Source: Ga0077527 sp964531455 (GTDB taxonomy: Bacteria > Pseudomonadota > Gammaproteobacteria > Burkholderiales > SG8-41). Taken from it: a stretch of 64,000 bases of DNA. Shown in pieces: positions 36,790-45,137 of this stretch (positions are counted from its first letter, which is position 1; each line of letters begins with the position of its first letter). The notes below the pieces were generated by a model. The model was given only the letters and a program-made list of their open reading frames with translations, was not told the origin of the DNA and did not search any database. Location: the NCBI GenBank assembly GCA_964531455.1, contig CAZHFZ010000003.1:1-64000 (forward strand). Reading direction: 5' to 3'. A program made the translations under genes and the position numbers.

Positions 36790-37662
36790 ATGGTTCGCTT
36801 GGCAAACAGGAGAATCCAGATCGTAATCATCGATTCGCAGGTACACGCCTACGCTGCAAATACGCCCCAACGACCGTGGCATAAAGTGCCGAACTGGCCC
36901 GATCACGTGACCGGCGACGAGATGGTTGCCGCAATGGACAAGGTCGGTGTTGACGGCTCGATTTTTGTCTCTTCTTTTACGATGTATCAGTACGACGCCA
37001 GTTACGCCATGGAAGTGCAGCAGGCTCATCCTGGCCGCTTCGCTTTGATCAAACCGGTTGATCCCTGCAATCCTGCCGTAAACGAAGTCATTGCCGACTG
37101 GAAAAAGACGCCAGGCGCGGTCGGCATCCGCCTCATGATGACCAAAGATGCCGGACTTGATCCAGGAAATCCGGGGATTGAACGTATTCTGCGCGAAGCC
37201 GCCAGACAGGACATTCCGGTCAATTTTCATTGCCGGGGTAATTTGGATATCGCCATGGCGCTGATAGACCATCACCATGGTACACGATTCATCATCGACC
37301 ATCTTGGCCTGACGCAACCCCACACGCCGCCTCCTCTACCGCATCCCTGGAGTGACCTCCCCAAGGTGCTTGAGCTGGCCAAGCGCCCAAACGCGGCAAT
37401 CAAAATCAGCGGCGCCTGCACCTTGTCTCGTGAACCTTACCCCTTCCCGGATATCTGGGACCCGCTTGCACGCGTCTTCGACGCCTGGGGTTTTGACCGC
37501 TGCCTGTGGGGCACCGACTGGACGCGCGCCTTCGTGATCGTCAACTATGAGCAGGCTGTCGAGCCTTTCCGCACGACCAACCGCCTTGGTGAAGGCGAAC
37601 GGGCCATGCTGATGGGAGGCGCTTGCGCGAAAGCCTATGGATGGTCACCGAAAAGAAGCTGA
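36790..37662 (+). CDS. Amidohydrolase family protein (Amidohydro_2)
   Basis: The 290-residue TIM-barrel metal-dependent hydrolase has the metal-site region IDSQVHAYAANTPQRPWH at the N-terminus (with Gln where many members have a second His), FHCRGNLDIAM, FIIDHLGLTQP and the closing LWGTDWTRA with its catalytic-type Asp. It resembles 2-pyrone-4,6-dicarboxylate lactonase-like enzymes of aromatic or dicarboxylate breakdown; the substrate cannot be told. The first ten residues may be outside the true start. Bug receptor genes follow. Confidence 0.8.
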   Translation: MVRLANRRIQIVIIDSQVHAYAANTPQRPWHKVPNWPDHVTGDEMVAAMDKVGVDGSIFVSSFTMYQYDASYAMEVQQAHPGRFALIKPVDPCNPAVNEVIADWKKTPGAVGIRLMMTKDAGLDPGNPGIERILREAARQDIPVNFHCRGNLDIAMALIDHHHGTRFIIDHLGLTQPHTPPPLPHPWSDLPKVLELAKRPNAAIKISGACTLSREPYPFPDIWDPLARVFDAWGFDRCLWGTDWTRAFVIVNYEQAVEPFRTTNRLGEGERAMLMGGACAKAYGWSPKRS

Positions 37663-37993
37663 AAAGTCCTGACTGTGGTGATGAGTCACTCCCGACAGGA
37701 ACACAGGAAATGAAATCCACATGGATTCACAGGAATGGCCGGCAATCCAGAATTGCCGATCATAAATTGCCAACTTCATTCTCTTAACATCCAGATCACA
37801 TTAACCCCGGCACCATTTTTCCCTCATGTCGGTATCCGGAATAGCGGTATAGAGAATGGCGTAGCTGTCAGCGACAGTGGAACTCGACCATCATCATATG
37901 AACAGGATCGAGATGGCGTCGGAAACCTTTTCGCAACAGAAAGCAGCACCATTCAATACGTGATTGGAAGCGGCAGTTAAGCAACCCCCACAT
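37663..37993. other. Intergenic region, nothing recognised
   Basis: A 331-bp gap between the amidohydrolase and a convergent Bug receptor. An 81-codon plus frame (37735-37980) lacks a ribosome site and protein-like composition. No terminator with a T tract was seen. Confidence 0.5.
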
Positions 37994-38986
37994 CTAATCC
38001 AGCTTAAGGCCTGATTCCTTGAAAAACTTCCTTAAACGCGTCACTTCATCCGTAATGTAGGCAGCAAACTGCTGAGGACTATTGGGCTGTGCCGCATCGA
38101 GGCCCTGCCGCAGGAGTTTTTCACGCACATCCTGTGCAGCAGTTGCTTTCAGCACTTCCGCATTCAGCCGATTGACAATCGACTTGGATGTTGCTGATCC
38201 CGCCGCTACGCCGAACCATTGCACAACCTCAAAACCCGGAAGACCTGATTCCGCAATTGTAGGGATATCCGGTGCAGCGTCCGAGCGCCTGGCGCTAGTA
38301 ACTCCAAGCCCGCGCAACTTCCCGGCCCTGATATTGGGCAATGAAGTCGATACCGAACCAAACAAGAGTTGCACATGTCCGCCAAGCAACGCCACAGAAG
38401 CAGGTCCGCCGCCACTGAACGGAACATGCAGGAGCTTGATTCCGGCAGCATGAGCAAAAAGTTCGCCGATGATGTGGGATGTTGTTCCTGTTCCCGGAGA
38501 TGCAAACGTGAATTTTCCCGGTGAGGTCTTGGCGAGCTGTATTAATTCACCAATATTCCTTGCCGGCACCGTTATATTGGCCGTCAAAAGATTGGGAACC
38601 ATCACTGCCAGGGCAATCGGCGAGAAATCATGCTGGGGGTCATACGGCAATTTGGCGCCAAGGCTCGGGGCAAACGTAAAATTGCTCGAAGACGCCAACA
38701 AGATGGTGTATCCATCAGGGGTCGCCTTTGCTGCCAGTTCGACACCGATGTTTCCACCAGCCCCGGTACGATTATCGATAATGACCTGACGCCCGAAAGA
38801 TGCTGTCATTTTCTCGGCGAGCAGCCGGGACACCATGTCTGCGGCCCCTCCGGGTGGAAACGGACAAATCAGGCGAACCGGCTTTTCGGGATACGGCGAG
38901 GCATTTGCAAAAGCAGCAAAAGCAGCAAAAGCAGCTGATGCCAGAAATGCGGCTTTAAGAGGCCACTTTTTTACGCCACAAGGCAT
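37994..38986 (-). CDS. Bug/TctC-type periplasmic substrate-binding protein
   Basis: The 330-residue tripartite tricarboxylate transporter receptor has a signal peptide with the unusual AFAAFAAFA repeat ending near ANA. Mature signatures are YPEKPVRLICPFPPGGAADMVSR, GRQVIIDNRTGAGGNIG, ATPDGYTILLAS, LPYDPQHDFSPI, FASPGTGTTSH, LLHVPFSGGGPA and GKLRGLGV. Such proteins bind organic acids or related carbonyl compounds; no TctA/TctB membrane genes are nearby. It is divergent from the next Bug gene over a 111-bp gap. Confidence 0.92.
   Translation of the reverse strand: MPCGVKKWPLKAAFLASAAFAAFAAFANASPYPEKPVRLICPFPPGGAADMVSRLLAEKMTASFGRQVIIDNRTGAGGNIGVELAAKATPDGYTILLASSSNFTFAPSLGAKLPYDPQHDFSPIALAVMVPNLLTANITVPARNIGELIQLAKTSPGKFTFASPGTGTTSHIIGELFAHAAGIKLLHVPFSGGGPASVALLGGHVQLLFGSVSTSLPNIRAGKLRGLGVTSARRSDAAPDIPTIAESGLPGFEVVQWFGVAAGSATSKSIVNRLNAEVLKATAAQDVREKLLRQGLDAAQPNSPQQFAAYITDEVTRLRKFFKESGLKLD
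38909..38935 (+). repeat. Three tandem 9-bp repeats in a signal peptide
   Basis: AAAAGCAGC occurs three times without change. On the coding (minus) strand it adds Ala-Ala-Phe units to the hydrophobic core of the signal peptide, so changes in copy number would keep the frame. Confidence 0.85.
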
Positions 38987-39097
38987 TCAGTTCTCCTTAA
39001 ATTTTCTGAATCAGATAACCTGACGATCAACATCGTCAATAAACCCATGGAAGTACAACGGGTTTCACAGCGGTACCAATAACAAGGAGGGTTGGGG

Positions 39098-40081
39098 ATG
39101 AGACTTTTATTGTCGAAAAAACACCTTTTTGCCTTGAGCGCCATTTTAAACCTCTTCACAGGAGTCAGTCCTTGTGCAGCGGAAGGTCTTCCTGCAAAAC
39201 CCGTCCGATTTATCGTGCCGTTTGCGGCAGGTGGTGGAACAGATATTGCCGCCCGGGTTTACGCCGCTACTTTAACCAGGCAAACGGGACAAAATTTCGT
39301 AGTCGATAATCGTCCTGGAGCATCCGGAGCCGTCGGCGTCGATATCACGGCAAAAGCACACCCAGATGGGCAAACCATCTGCATCATCTCCGCATCCAAT
39401 ACCGTCAATTCAGCCGTAAATCAGCAGCTTCCCTACAACTTAGCGAAAGACTTGCAAGGCATCACCCAAGTGACTTCAGCATTCTTTATTCTTGTCGTCC
39501 ATCAATCTTCACCGATTAAATCGACCAAAGAACTGATCGCTTACGCAAAAGCGCAGCCCGAAAAATTAAACTACGGCTCATCGGGCACCGGGGGAATCAC
39601 GCATCTTGCCGGAGCGCTTTTTTCGCAACTCGCAAGAATCTCCATGGTTCATATTCCCTATCGGGGCGAATCTGCCGCGATCACGGATCTTCTGGGCGGA
39701 CAAACGCAACTACAGTTCGCGTCACCACTGAATGCCAGCCCGCACTTGAGTAGCGGAAAATTGCGCGCGCTGGGCATCTCATCCGGTAAACGCAATGCGG
39801 CCATGGCTGATATTCCCACCCTGGCCGAGTCAGGGGTTCCCGGCTACGACGTCAGCCAGTGGTACGGCGTCATTACTTCTGCGAAGGTGCCTGTGGCTCC
39901 GGTTAACCGCCTGTCAGAAGCTTTCGCAGCCGCGGCAAAGGAGCAGGAAATCGTGCAGCGCCTGCGAACCGATGGTGTTGATGCCGTCAGCAGCAAACCA
40001 GCGGTATTTCACGCTCACGTCACGGCTGAAATCGGAAAATGGGCAAAGCTCGTAAAGGAAACGGGGCTGCGGCTGCAATAA
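39098..40081 (+). CDS. Bug/TctC-type periplasmic substrate-binding protein
   Basis: The 327-residue receptor starts at ATG 39098, seven bases after the ribosome site AAGGAGG; a TTG at 39092 is less likely. The signal peptide ends near SPCAAEG, and a Cys in VSPCAAE might allow lipidation, but no full lipobox is seen. Signatures: KPVRFIVPFAAGGGTDIAAR, NFVVDNRPGASGAVG, LNYGSSGTGGITHLAG, MVHIPYRGESAAITDLLGG. Codon use is more AT-rich than in the other Bug genes here. Confidence 0.92.
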   Translation: MRLLLSKKHLFALSAILNLFTGVSPCAAEGLPAKPVRFIVPFAAGGGTDIAARVYAATLTRQTGQNFVVDNRPGASGAVGVDITAKAHPDGQTICIISASNTVNSAVNQQLPYNLAKDLQGITQVTSAFFILVVHQSSPIKSTKELIAYAKAQPEKLNYGSSGTGGITHLAGALFSQLARISMVHIPYRGESAAITDLLGGQTQLQFASPLNASPHLSSGKLRALGISSGKRNAAMADIPTLAESGVPGYDVSQWYGVITSAKVPVAPVNRLSEAFAAAAKEQEIVQRLRTDGVDAVSSKPAVFHAHVTAEIGKWAKLVKETGLRLQ

Positions 40082-40384
40082 CCATGGTAGGTCGTAATCT
40101 TTTCTCTATATGGCCTCTACCCTTTAATGCAGGTCTAAAAGACCACTAGAGCTTAAGTCGCTGCTGAAACATTGCACCTTGTCGGGCGGAAGCTCCTTCC
40201 GCCCTCGTAACAGTCACAACATCAAATTACCGATTGCCTTGCGCAATCATTTTGCGTCGCCGTGTATGTTCTGAAGCGGATTTGGCGAAATTCCTGAGCA
40301 TGATGTCCGCACTTTGCATCAGACAAATCCTGCGCGTGCCAATGCCCGAATCGCCAGCCCCTGTAAAGCGGCAGAAACAGGAAT
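40082..40384. other. Intergenic region with a strong hairpin
   Basis: A 303-bp gap between the Bug gene and the convergent PilZ gene. It contains GGGCGGAAG CTC CTTCCGCCC at 40184-40204, a perfect 9-bp stem without a T tract. CGTAACAGTCACAAC follows directly; a near copy, CGTAACAATCACAAC, is at 58415-58429. No gene is seen. Confidence 0.5.
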
Positions 40385-41455
40385 CTACCCTCCGCTCTTC
40401 GCGAGCAGCAGTTCAAACTGTCGCTCCTCACCAAGGATGAATCCCGCAAATTCTTCCAAAGCCTCGGGCGTAATCGCCTTGGGTTCAATTTCATGCTCAA
40501 GAACACCAAAGTGCTCAACATTGATCGTGCGCAGATGGATGCGTCCGGATTCAAAATCCGCCTGCAGCAGAACACTCGCCCTGACTTCGCACAAAAACAT
40601 GAAGGTACTGCGCTCAACAAAGCCGCGGGCATTCAACGAATCCTTGGTCGTGTACTCTATCCTGTTCTCAGCCAGCAACTGCTTGAGTCGCTCATTTCTG
40701 GGGCTGTCGACAGTCGTCTGGATCTGCTTGTCGCCGGACAGGCGATAACTCAAAGTAACCCGATCAAACAACTGCTTGCCGGGGGCCAATTGGCGCTTCT
40801 GGAAATCCACGCTGCCCGCCGACCACTTCAGTCCCGCGAAGTCCGGCACTCCAGTAAGCGGATAACCCTTGTCAAACGCTGGTTTGACCACGTTAAGCTG
40901 CTGCATCAATTCCTTCAGATATCCGAATGCGCGCTCCAGCGCCTCGCTGATACGATTGTTGACCTCATCACTGTTGTCCTTTTTTTCCTCCAGCAACCTG
41001 GATTGCGCCAATTCCTTGAGGCGGGCCAATCGGCTGTTGGTGGTAATCGACGCAGACGCCTCCATGACCTCTTCATGGTGGACGGCTTGACTGGTTTCCA
41101 TCTCCCTTATGAGATCCGCCAGAATGGCGAGTTCATCACCCGGTTGACTTACAAAGCTCAACCCCAGGTGGAATCCGGAGCCGGATGGCGACTTGCGTGA
41201 GGAAACAACGCGGGCGTGTGCCTTGATCACTTTTGGCCGTTCCTGGTCCTGCTTTAATGGCTGACCAAGCAATACCGTCAGCAACGCCCCCATCTCGCCA
41301 TCCTTTTCACTGATGATGGCGGCTCCCCCCAAAGACAAATCGATCGTTTGCGTATGCTGGATGATCGGCTTTCCATCAGGCGCAAGAAGCACAATGGCCA
41401 CCTTCCAGTTTGCCGGATGACGCTTGAAACTTCTCCGATTATTTTTATTGTCCAT
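40385..41455 (-). CDS. PilZ-domain protein with large C-terminal region
   Basis: The 356-residue protein has an N-terminal PilZ domain carrying the c-di-GMP motifs RSFKR (R8-R12, the RxxxR pattern) and DLSLGG (39-44, DxSxxG). After about residue 130 comes a Glu/Lys-rich helical region (SRLARLKELAQSRLLEEKKDN), then a C-terminal domain of about 200 residues that I do not recognise. ATG 41455 starts just before the PilZ domain. The frame is open to a TTG at 41566, which would add a hydrophobic segment. It follows the Hsp70-like gene on the same strand. Confidence 0.75.
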   Translation of the reverse strand: MDNKNNRRSFKRHPANWKVAIVLLAPDGKPIIQHTQTIDLSLGGAAIISEKDGEMGALLTVLLGQPLKQDQERPKVIKAHARVVSSRKSPSGSGFHLGLSFVSQPGDELAILADLIREMETSQAVHHEEVMEASASITTNSRLARLKELAQSRLLEEKKDNSDEVNNRISEALERAFGYLKELMQQLNVVKPAFDKGYPLTGVPDFAGLKWSAGSVDFQKRQLAPGKQLFDRVTLSYRLSGDKQIQTTVDSPRNERLKQLLAENRIEYTTKDSLNARGFVERSTFMFLCEVRASVLLQADFESGRIHLRTINVEHFGVLEHEIEPKAITPEALEEFAGFILGEERQFELLLAKSGG

Positions 41456-41578
41456 GGCTTTTTTTGTTTCAAAGAATTCATGAAAGTAACAAATCCCGAT
41501 GAATTCGGATAGCGCAAATATCAAGACTGTTGCCACTGGAAACCAGCGATACAGCAGGCGGGCCAATCAGTCATGTTT

Positions 41579-43021
41579 CTAGCTGAAAGTCCTGCCCGCA
41601 CACAATCCCAGCCCTTTGCCGACACTACCAAGCATGTCGCCGGCTTTTAATGGAATCCCCGGGCCAACAAGGTCTGCAACCGCCGACCTGATCATTGGTG
41701 AAAACGCCATGCCCCCGGTCAGAAACACCACATCAGGTTTGCACCCTGCTGCGGCCAGGGCTTCAGCAGCCAAAGCGCCCACCTTGCTGACCAACCGGTC
41801 CGTCGCATCCAGAAATGATGCTCTCTTGACGACGACCTCAAGACCGTCCTCGATAAAACCCAGCGGCACAGCACACGACTCCTTTTGTGAGAGGGTTATC
41901 TTGGTTTGCTCCGCACCATGGACGATCCGGTATTGAAGCTGCTGCTGACAGACCTTGAGCAGCCTCATCCATTTTTCAGGGAGTTCGGCTTGGGTTATCA
42001 ATTCGCGGATTTCATGCTCAGCCCTGGCGAAACGGATCTGCGAGGGCAGGTTACGGATCGAAATGGCGTCATGAACCAGTGAATGGGGCAAAGGCCGCCC
42101 GCTTTTGGCACAAGTGCTTTTTCCGAATGCAGGCATCAGCGAATGCCACGCCAGCGCCTCGTCAAAGTCGGTACCACCAATGCGGTCGCCTGAAACGCCC
42201 AGAATGTCCGCCAGCCTGTTGCGCTGATGCGCACGAGCGGGGCTCACGCGCATCATCACACAATCCGTAGTACCGCCGCCGACGTCGATCACCAACAGCT
42301 TCTGTTCGTTGGCAATCGACATTTCATATTCGTAAGCAGCGGATACCGGCTCCAGCTCGAAACTGACATCCATGAAGCCGGCACGTTCGGCGGCTCTTGC
42401 CATGACCTGCAGGGCCTGTGAATTACCTTGCTCGCCCATGGTACCGTGGTAACGCACCGGGCGCCCCAGGACTGCCTGATTGATTTCACAAGACGCAACG
42501 GCTTCAGCACGCCTTTTGATGTGCCCGAGCATCGCGGTAACGATGTCTTCAAAGCGTGAAAGGTGATTCTCGTGAATATCGCTCCCGAGGAAGGATTTGG
42601 GAGAACGCACCAGAACGCCTCCCAGCGGATCACTGAAATAAGCACGGAGCGCTGCGTTACCGTAAATAATCGCCTGACCATTATCCAGCATGGAAAAGAA
42701 TGACTGATCCCAGTAGGCTTTTTCCGCCTCGTTCAGTGATTCCCGCCGCATCGCATCCTGGATAACGCGCTCCAGTTCCAGGTCATCCAGGGCTGCAACT
42801 CCGCTTGCCTTGTTTCTGATCTGCTCTGCACGAGCGATGCGAAAGCGCTTTTCAAACTCCCCATTCTCGATTTGCCCGAGGGCGATTTCACGCCGGGCAG
42901 TAAAAACAATTGACGGCATCGTGAGTTCATCGCCATCCAGCGGAACCGGGGAAATCCGGCCTTGATCGGCCACATATGCCGTGCAATTCGACGTGCCGAA
43001 ATCAATACCTATAGAAGCCAC
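41579..43021 (-). CDS. Hsp70-family protein, YegD-like
   Basis: The 480-residue protein has an actin-like ATPase fold: phosphate-1 GIDFGTSNC (residues 5-13), phosphate-2 LVIDVGGGTTDCV, the IGGTDFDEAL connection and the adenosine motif VVFLTGGMAFSP. It lacks the usual Hsp70 substrate-binding and lid domains, as in YegD (about 450 residues). Such proteins are thought to be chaperone-like but their clients are unknown. The PilZ gene lies downstream on the same strand. Confidence 0.88.
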   Translation of the reverse strand: MASIGIDFGTSNCTAYVADQGRISPVPLDGDELTMPSIVFTARREIALGQIENGEFEKRFRIARAEQIRNKASGVAALDDLELERVIQDAMRRESLNEAEKAYWDQSFFSMLDNGQAIIYGNAALRAYFSDPLGGVLVRSPKSFLGSDIHENHLSRFEDIVTAMLGHIKRRAEAVASCEINQAVLGRPVRYHGTMGEQGNSQALQVMARAAERAGFMDVSFELEPVSAAYEYEMSIANEQKLLVIDVGGGTTDCVMMRVSPARAHQRNRLADILGVSGDRIGGTDFDEALAWHSLMPAFGKSTCAKSGRPLPHSLVHDAISIRNLPSQIRFARAEHEIRELITQAELPEKWMRLLKVCQQQLQYRIVHGAEQTKITLSQKESCAVPLGFIEDGLEVVVKRASFLDATDRLVSKVGALAAEALAAAGCKPDVVFLTGGMAFSPMIRSAVADLVGPGIPLKAGDMLGSVGKGLGLCAGRTFS

Positions 43022-43207
43022 TTTTACCCGTTCCTGTCATTCATCAAAAATTAAATTCAAACGATCGAAGGCAGCACACAGGGACACGATTTATTCCGCA
43101 ACGGCCTTGTGCCGCTTTGAAGGGATGACCGGATTGCGCATGATTACGGAAGCAATTGCCCGATAGGTCATGCACTGCCCGGAAAAGACTGGTTAATAGC
43201 CAATACA

Positions 43208-43236
43208 GTGAACCGTTAACCAGCTAACGGTTTCAC
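43208..43236. other. Inverted repeat downstream of SUMF1-fold gene
   Basis: GTGAACCGTTA, spacer ACCAGC, and TAACGGTTTCAC pair over 11 bases with one bulge. It lies 18-46 bases past the stop of the gene at 43254 and may act as a transcript end or barrier, though it has no T tract. The remaining 43022-43207 gap shows nothing else. Confidence 0.45.
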
Positions 43237-43253
43237 CCCACCGCCGTTGCCAG

Positions 43254-44177
43254 TCACTGTCGCGCCACACGGAAGCCACGTGCATATACCCGGACAACCA
43301 CCGGACTTCCTACGCGATAGGCCGAGCGCAGTATCGCGGGTGCATCATCCCAACCGCCACCGCGCACAGCACGAAAATCGCAGTTACCGGTCATCCACGC
43401 ACTTCCGTCCGAGGGAGCGCCACGATAGTCGGGGTTCCAGCAATCCGCCGTCCATTCCGCAACGTTGCCCAGCATGTCATGCAAGCCGAATTGATTGGCG
43501 CGATAACTACCGACCGGAGCGGTATGTGCGTGTCCGTCAGCACAGGCTGCTGCAGGCCAATTGCCTGCCTCGTTGACGGTCGATACCGTGTTTTGATCGG
43601 CGCCGTTGGCATGCTGACATGATTGCCGGCTGTCCTGCCCCCAGAACCGTGACTCCGCTGATCCACCCCGTGCCGCATACTCCCATTCAGCCTCCGTCAG
43701 CAGCCGGTATTGTTTTCCGGTCTTGACGGTGAGCCAGGATACGTAAGCTTGCGCATCATTCCAGCTGACGCAAGTTGCCGGATGACTGTCGTCCTGTATG
43801 TAGGCAGGATCGCGCCAGCTTTTCGCCGCATCCACAACGTAATCGCCATCACGCCAGACAAAACATCCGCTGTCATTGCGTTTTGTTGCTTCTGCAAACG
43901 CCCGGTACTGCTCCCGGGTAACTTCGAATTTACCAACGAAAAAAGGCCGGATTTTCACTCGTCGCTGAGGATCGCTGCGATGCCGGAACTCTTGCGGCAG
44001 CATTTCACGGTCTTCTTCACCAGATGCCGCACCCATGACAAATTCACCGCCGGGAACCATGATCATTTCCGGGCACTCCGGACAATCCCTGATCGCTCCA
44101 CCGGGACCGGCCTGTGCATGCGCATATCCACTGAAAATCACAAGGACCATGATTAACGGGCGTACCAGTCGCATCAT
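43254..44177 (-). CDS. Secreted SUMF1/FGE-fold protein, probably not a true FGE
   Basis: The 307-residue protein has a signal peptide (MMRLVRPLIMVLVIFSGYAHAQA). The formylglycine-generating enzyme fold shows in MIMVPGGEFVMGAASGEEDREMLPQE, FFVGKFEVTREQYRAF, HPATCVSWNDAQAYVSWLTVKTGKQYRLLTEAEWEYAARGG, NQFGLHDMLGNVAEWTADCW and FRAVRGGGWDDAPAILRSAYR. The catalytic Cys pair of real FGEs near that last motif is absent, so it is more likely a structural or ligand-binding relative. ATG 44177 is chosen for the signal peptide. Confidence 0.88.
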   Translation of the reverse strand: MMRLVRPLIMVLVIFSGYAHAQAGPGGAIRDCPECPEMIMVPGGEFVMGAASGEEDREMLPQEFRHRSDPQRRVKIRPFFVGKFEVTREQYRAFAEATKRNDSGCFVWRDGDYVVDAAKSWRDPAYIQDDSHPATCVSWNDAQAYVSWLTVKTGKQYRLLTEAEWEYAARGGSAESRFWGQDSRQSCQHANGADQNTVSTVNEAGNWPAAACADGHAHTAPVGSYRANQFGLHDMLGNVAEWTADCWNPDYRGAPSDGSAWMTGNCDFRAVRGGGWDDAPAILRSAYRVGSPVVVRVYARGFRVARQ

Positions 44178-44352
44178 CACTCCATCCGCTCCCACCAAAC
44201 CCATCAAATTCTCAAGTTAAACCGACACGGCCGAGGTCGAATCCGTGCAGCCACCGGAATTCACGCTGTTCGCCAGATCAATACACATGTTGGTGATGGC
44301 CGACAAGAGACGGAGGCAAGGAGAACTGAAAAAAGCCCGCATCAAGCGGCCG

Positions 44353-45120
44353 CTAGTCCTTGAATCGCTCCAGTTTCGCTTTCCAGGTGTCAGACAGCAG
44401 GCAAGGAAGCCAGGCTTCATTCTCGGCCTGAATGCCCCCCGAAAGCATGGTTTCCTGCGAAGCATTCATGGCGATTTTTGCCTGAATTACCGCCATCCGG
44501 GGATTTTTCGAAATTGACTGCGCGAGCGTCAATGTTGATGACATCAAGTCAGCCCGGGAAACCACCTTGAGAACGATGCCCAGGCGTTCGGCTTCGGCCG
44601 CATCGACGTGCTTCCCGGTAAGGATCATCTCTTTCGCCTTCTGCAGGCCAATCGCACGCGGCAGGCGCTGCGTGCCGCCAGCGCCAGGCAAAAATCCAAG
44701 CGTGACCTCGGGTAGTCCGAATTTCGCATTGTCGGATGCAATGCGTAGGTCACATTGCAGCGCCACCTCAAGCCCCCCACCCAGACAATAACCGTTGATT
44801 GCAGCGATGGTCGGCTTGGCAATGTTGGCAATTGCATTGACCCATTTTCCGCGAAAAAAACGTCGTTCGTCATACATTTCCTGCGTGCTTCTCTGGCCAC
44901 GCTCCTTCAGATCCGCGCCGGCGCAAAACGCTTTGTCACCAGCGCCGGTGAAGACGATAACGCTCACCTCCGGATCCTCATCAAGATCATGAGCCAGGTG
45001 CATGATTTCTTCCCGCAACTGGATATTCAGCGCATTCATCACATGCGGCCGATTAAAGGTAACGACGGCGACCCCGTCAACAATCTCTACTGTTTTTACA
45101 TCCGTGGTTCTGGCTTTCAC
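44353..45120 (-). CDS. Enoyl-CoA hydratase/isomerase
   Basis: The 255-residue crotonase-fold enzyme shows GAGDKAFCAGADLKE (oxyanion loop), GYCLGGGLEVALQCDLRIA and KFGLPEVTLGFLPGAGGTQRLPR, with both catalytic-type Glu residues (GGGLE, LPEV). I place the start at GTG 45120, preceded by AGGGGAA at a proper distance; the open frame to 45183 would overlap the amidase and lacks such a site. It probably hydrates an enoyl-CoA in fatty or aromatic acid breakdown and pairs with the amidase 17 bases upstream. Confidence 0.92.
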   Translation of the reverse strand: MKARTTDVKTVEIVDGVAVVTFNRPHVMNALNIQLREEIMHLAHDLDEDPEVSVIVFTGAGDKAFCAGADLKERGQRSTQEMYDERRFFRGKWVNAIANIAKPTIAAINGYCLGGGLEVALQCDLRIASDNAKFGLPEVTLGFLPGAGGTQRLPRAIGLQKAKEMILTGKHVDAAEAERLGIVLKVVSRADLMSSTLTLAQSISKNPRMAVIQAKIAMNASQETMLSGGIQAENEAWLPCLLSDTWKAKLERFKD

Positions 45121-45137
45121 AAAATTCCCCTGAAAAA

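Noticed and set aside
37735..37980. 81-codon plus-strand frame after the amidohydrolase
   Set aside because: No ribosome site and mixed low-information composition; likely noncoding.
43254..44177. Formylglycine-generating enzyme with a sulfatase partner
   Set aside because: The catalytic cysteines are missing in the conserved C-terminal motif, and no sulfatase gene is nearby.
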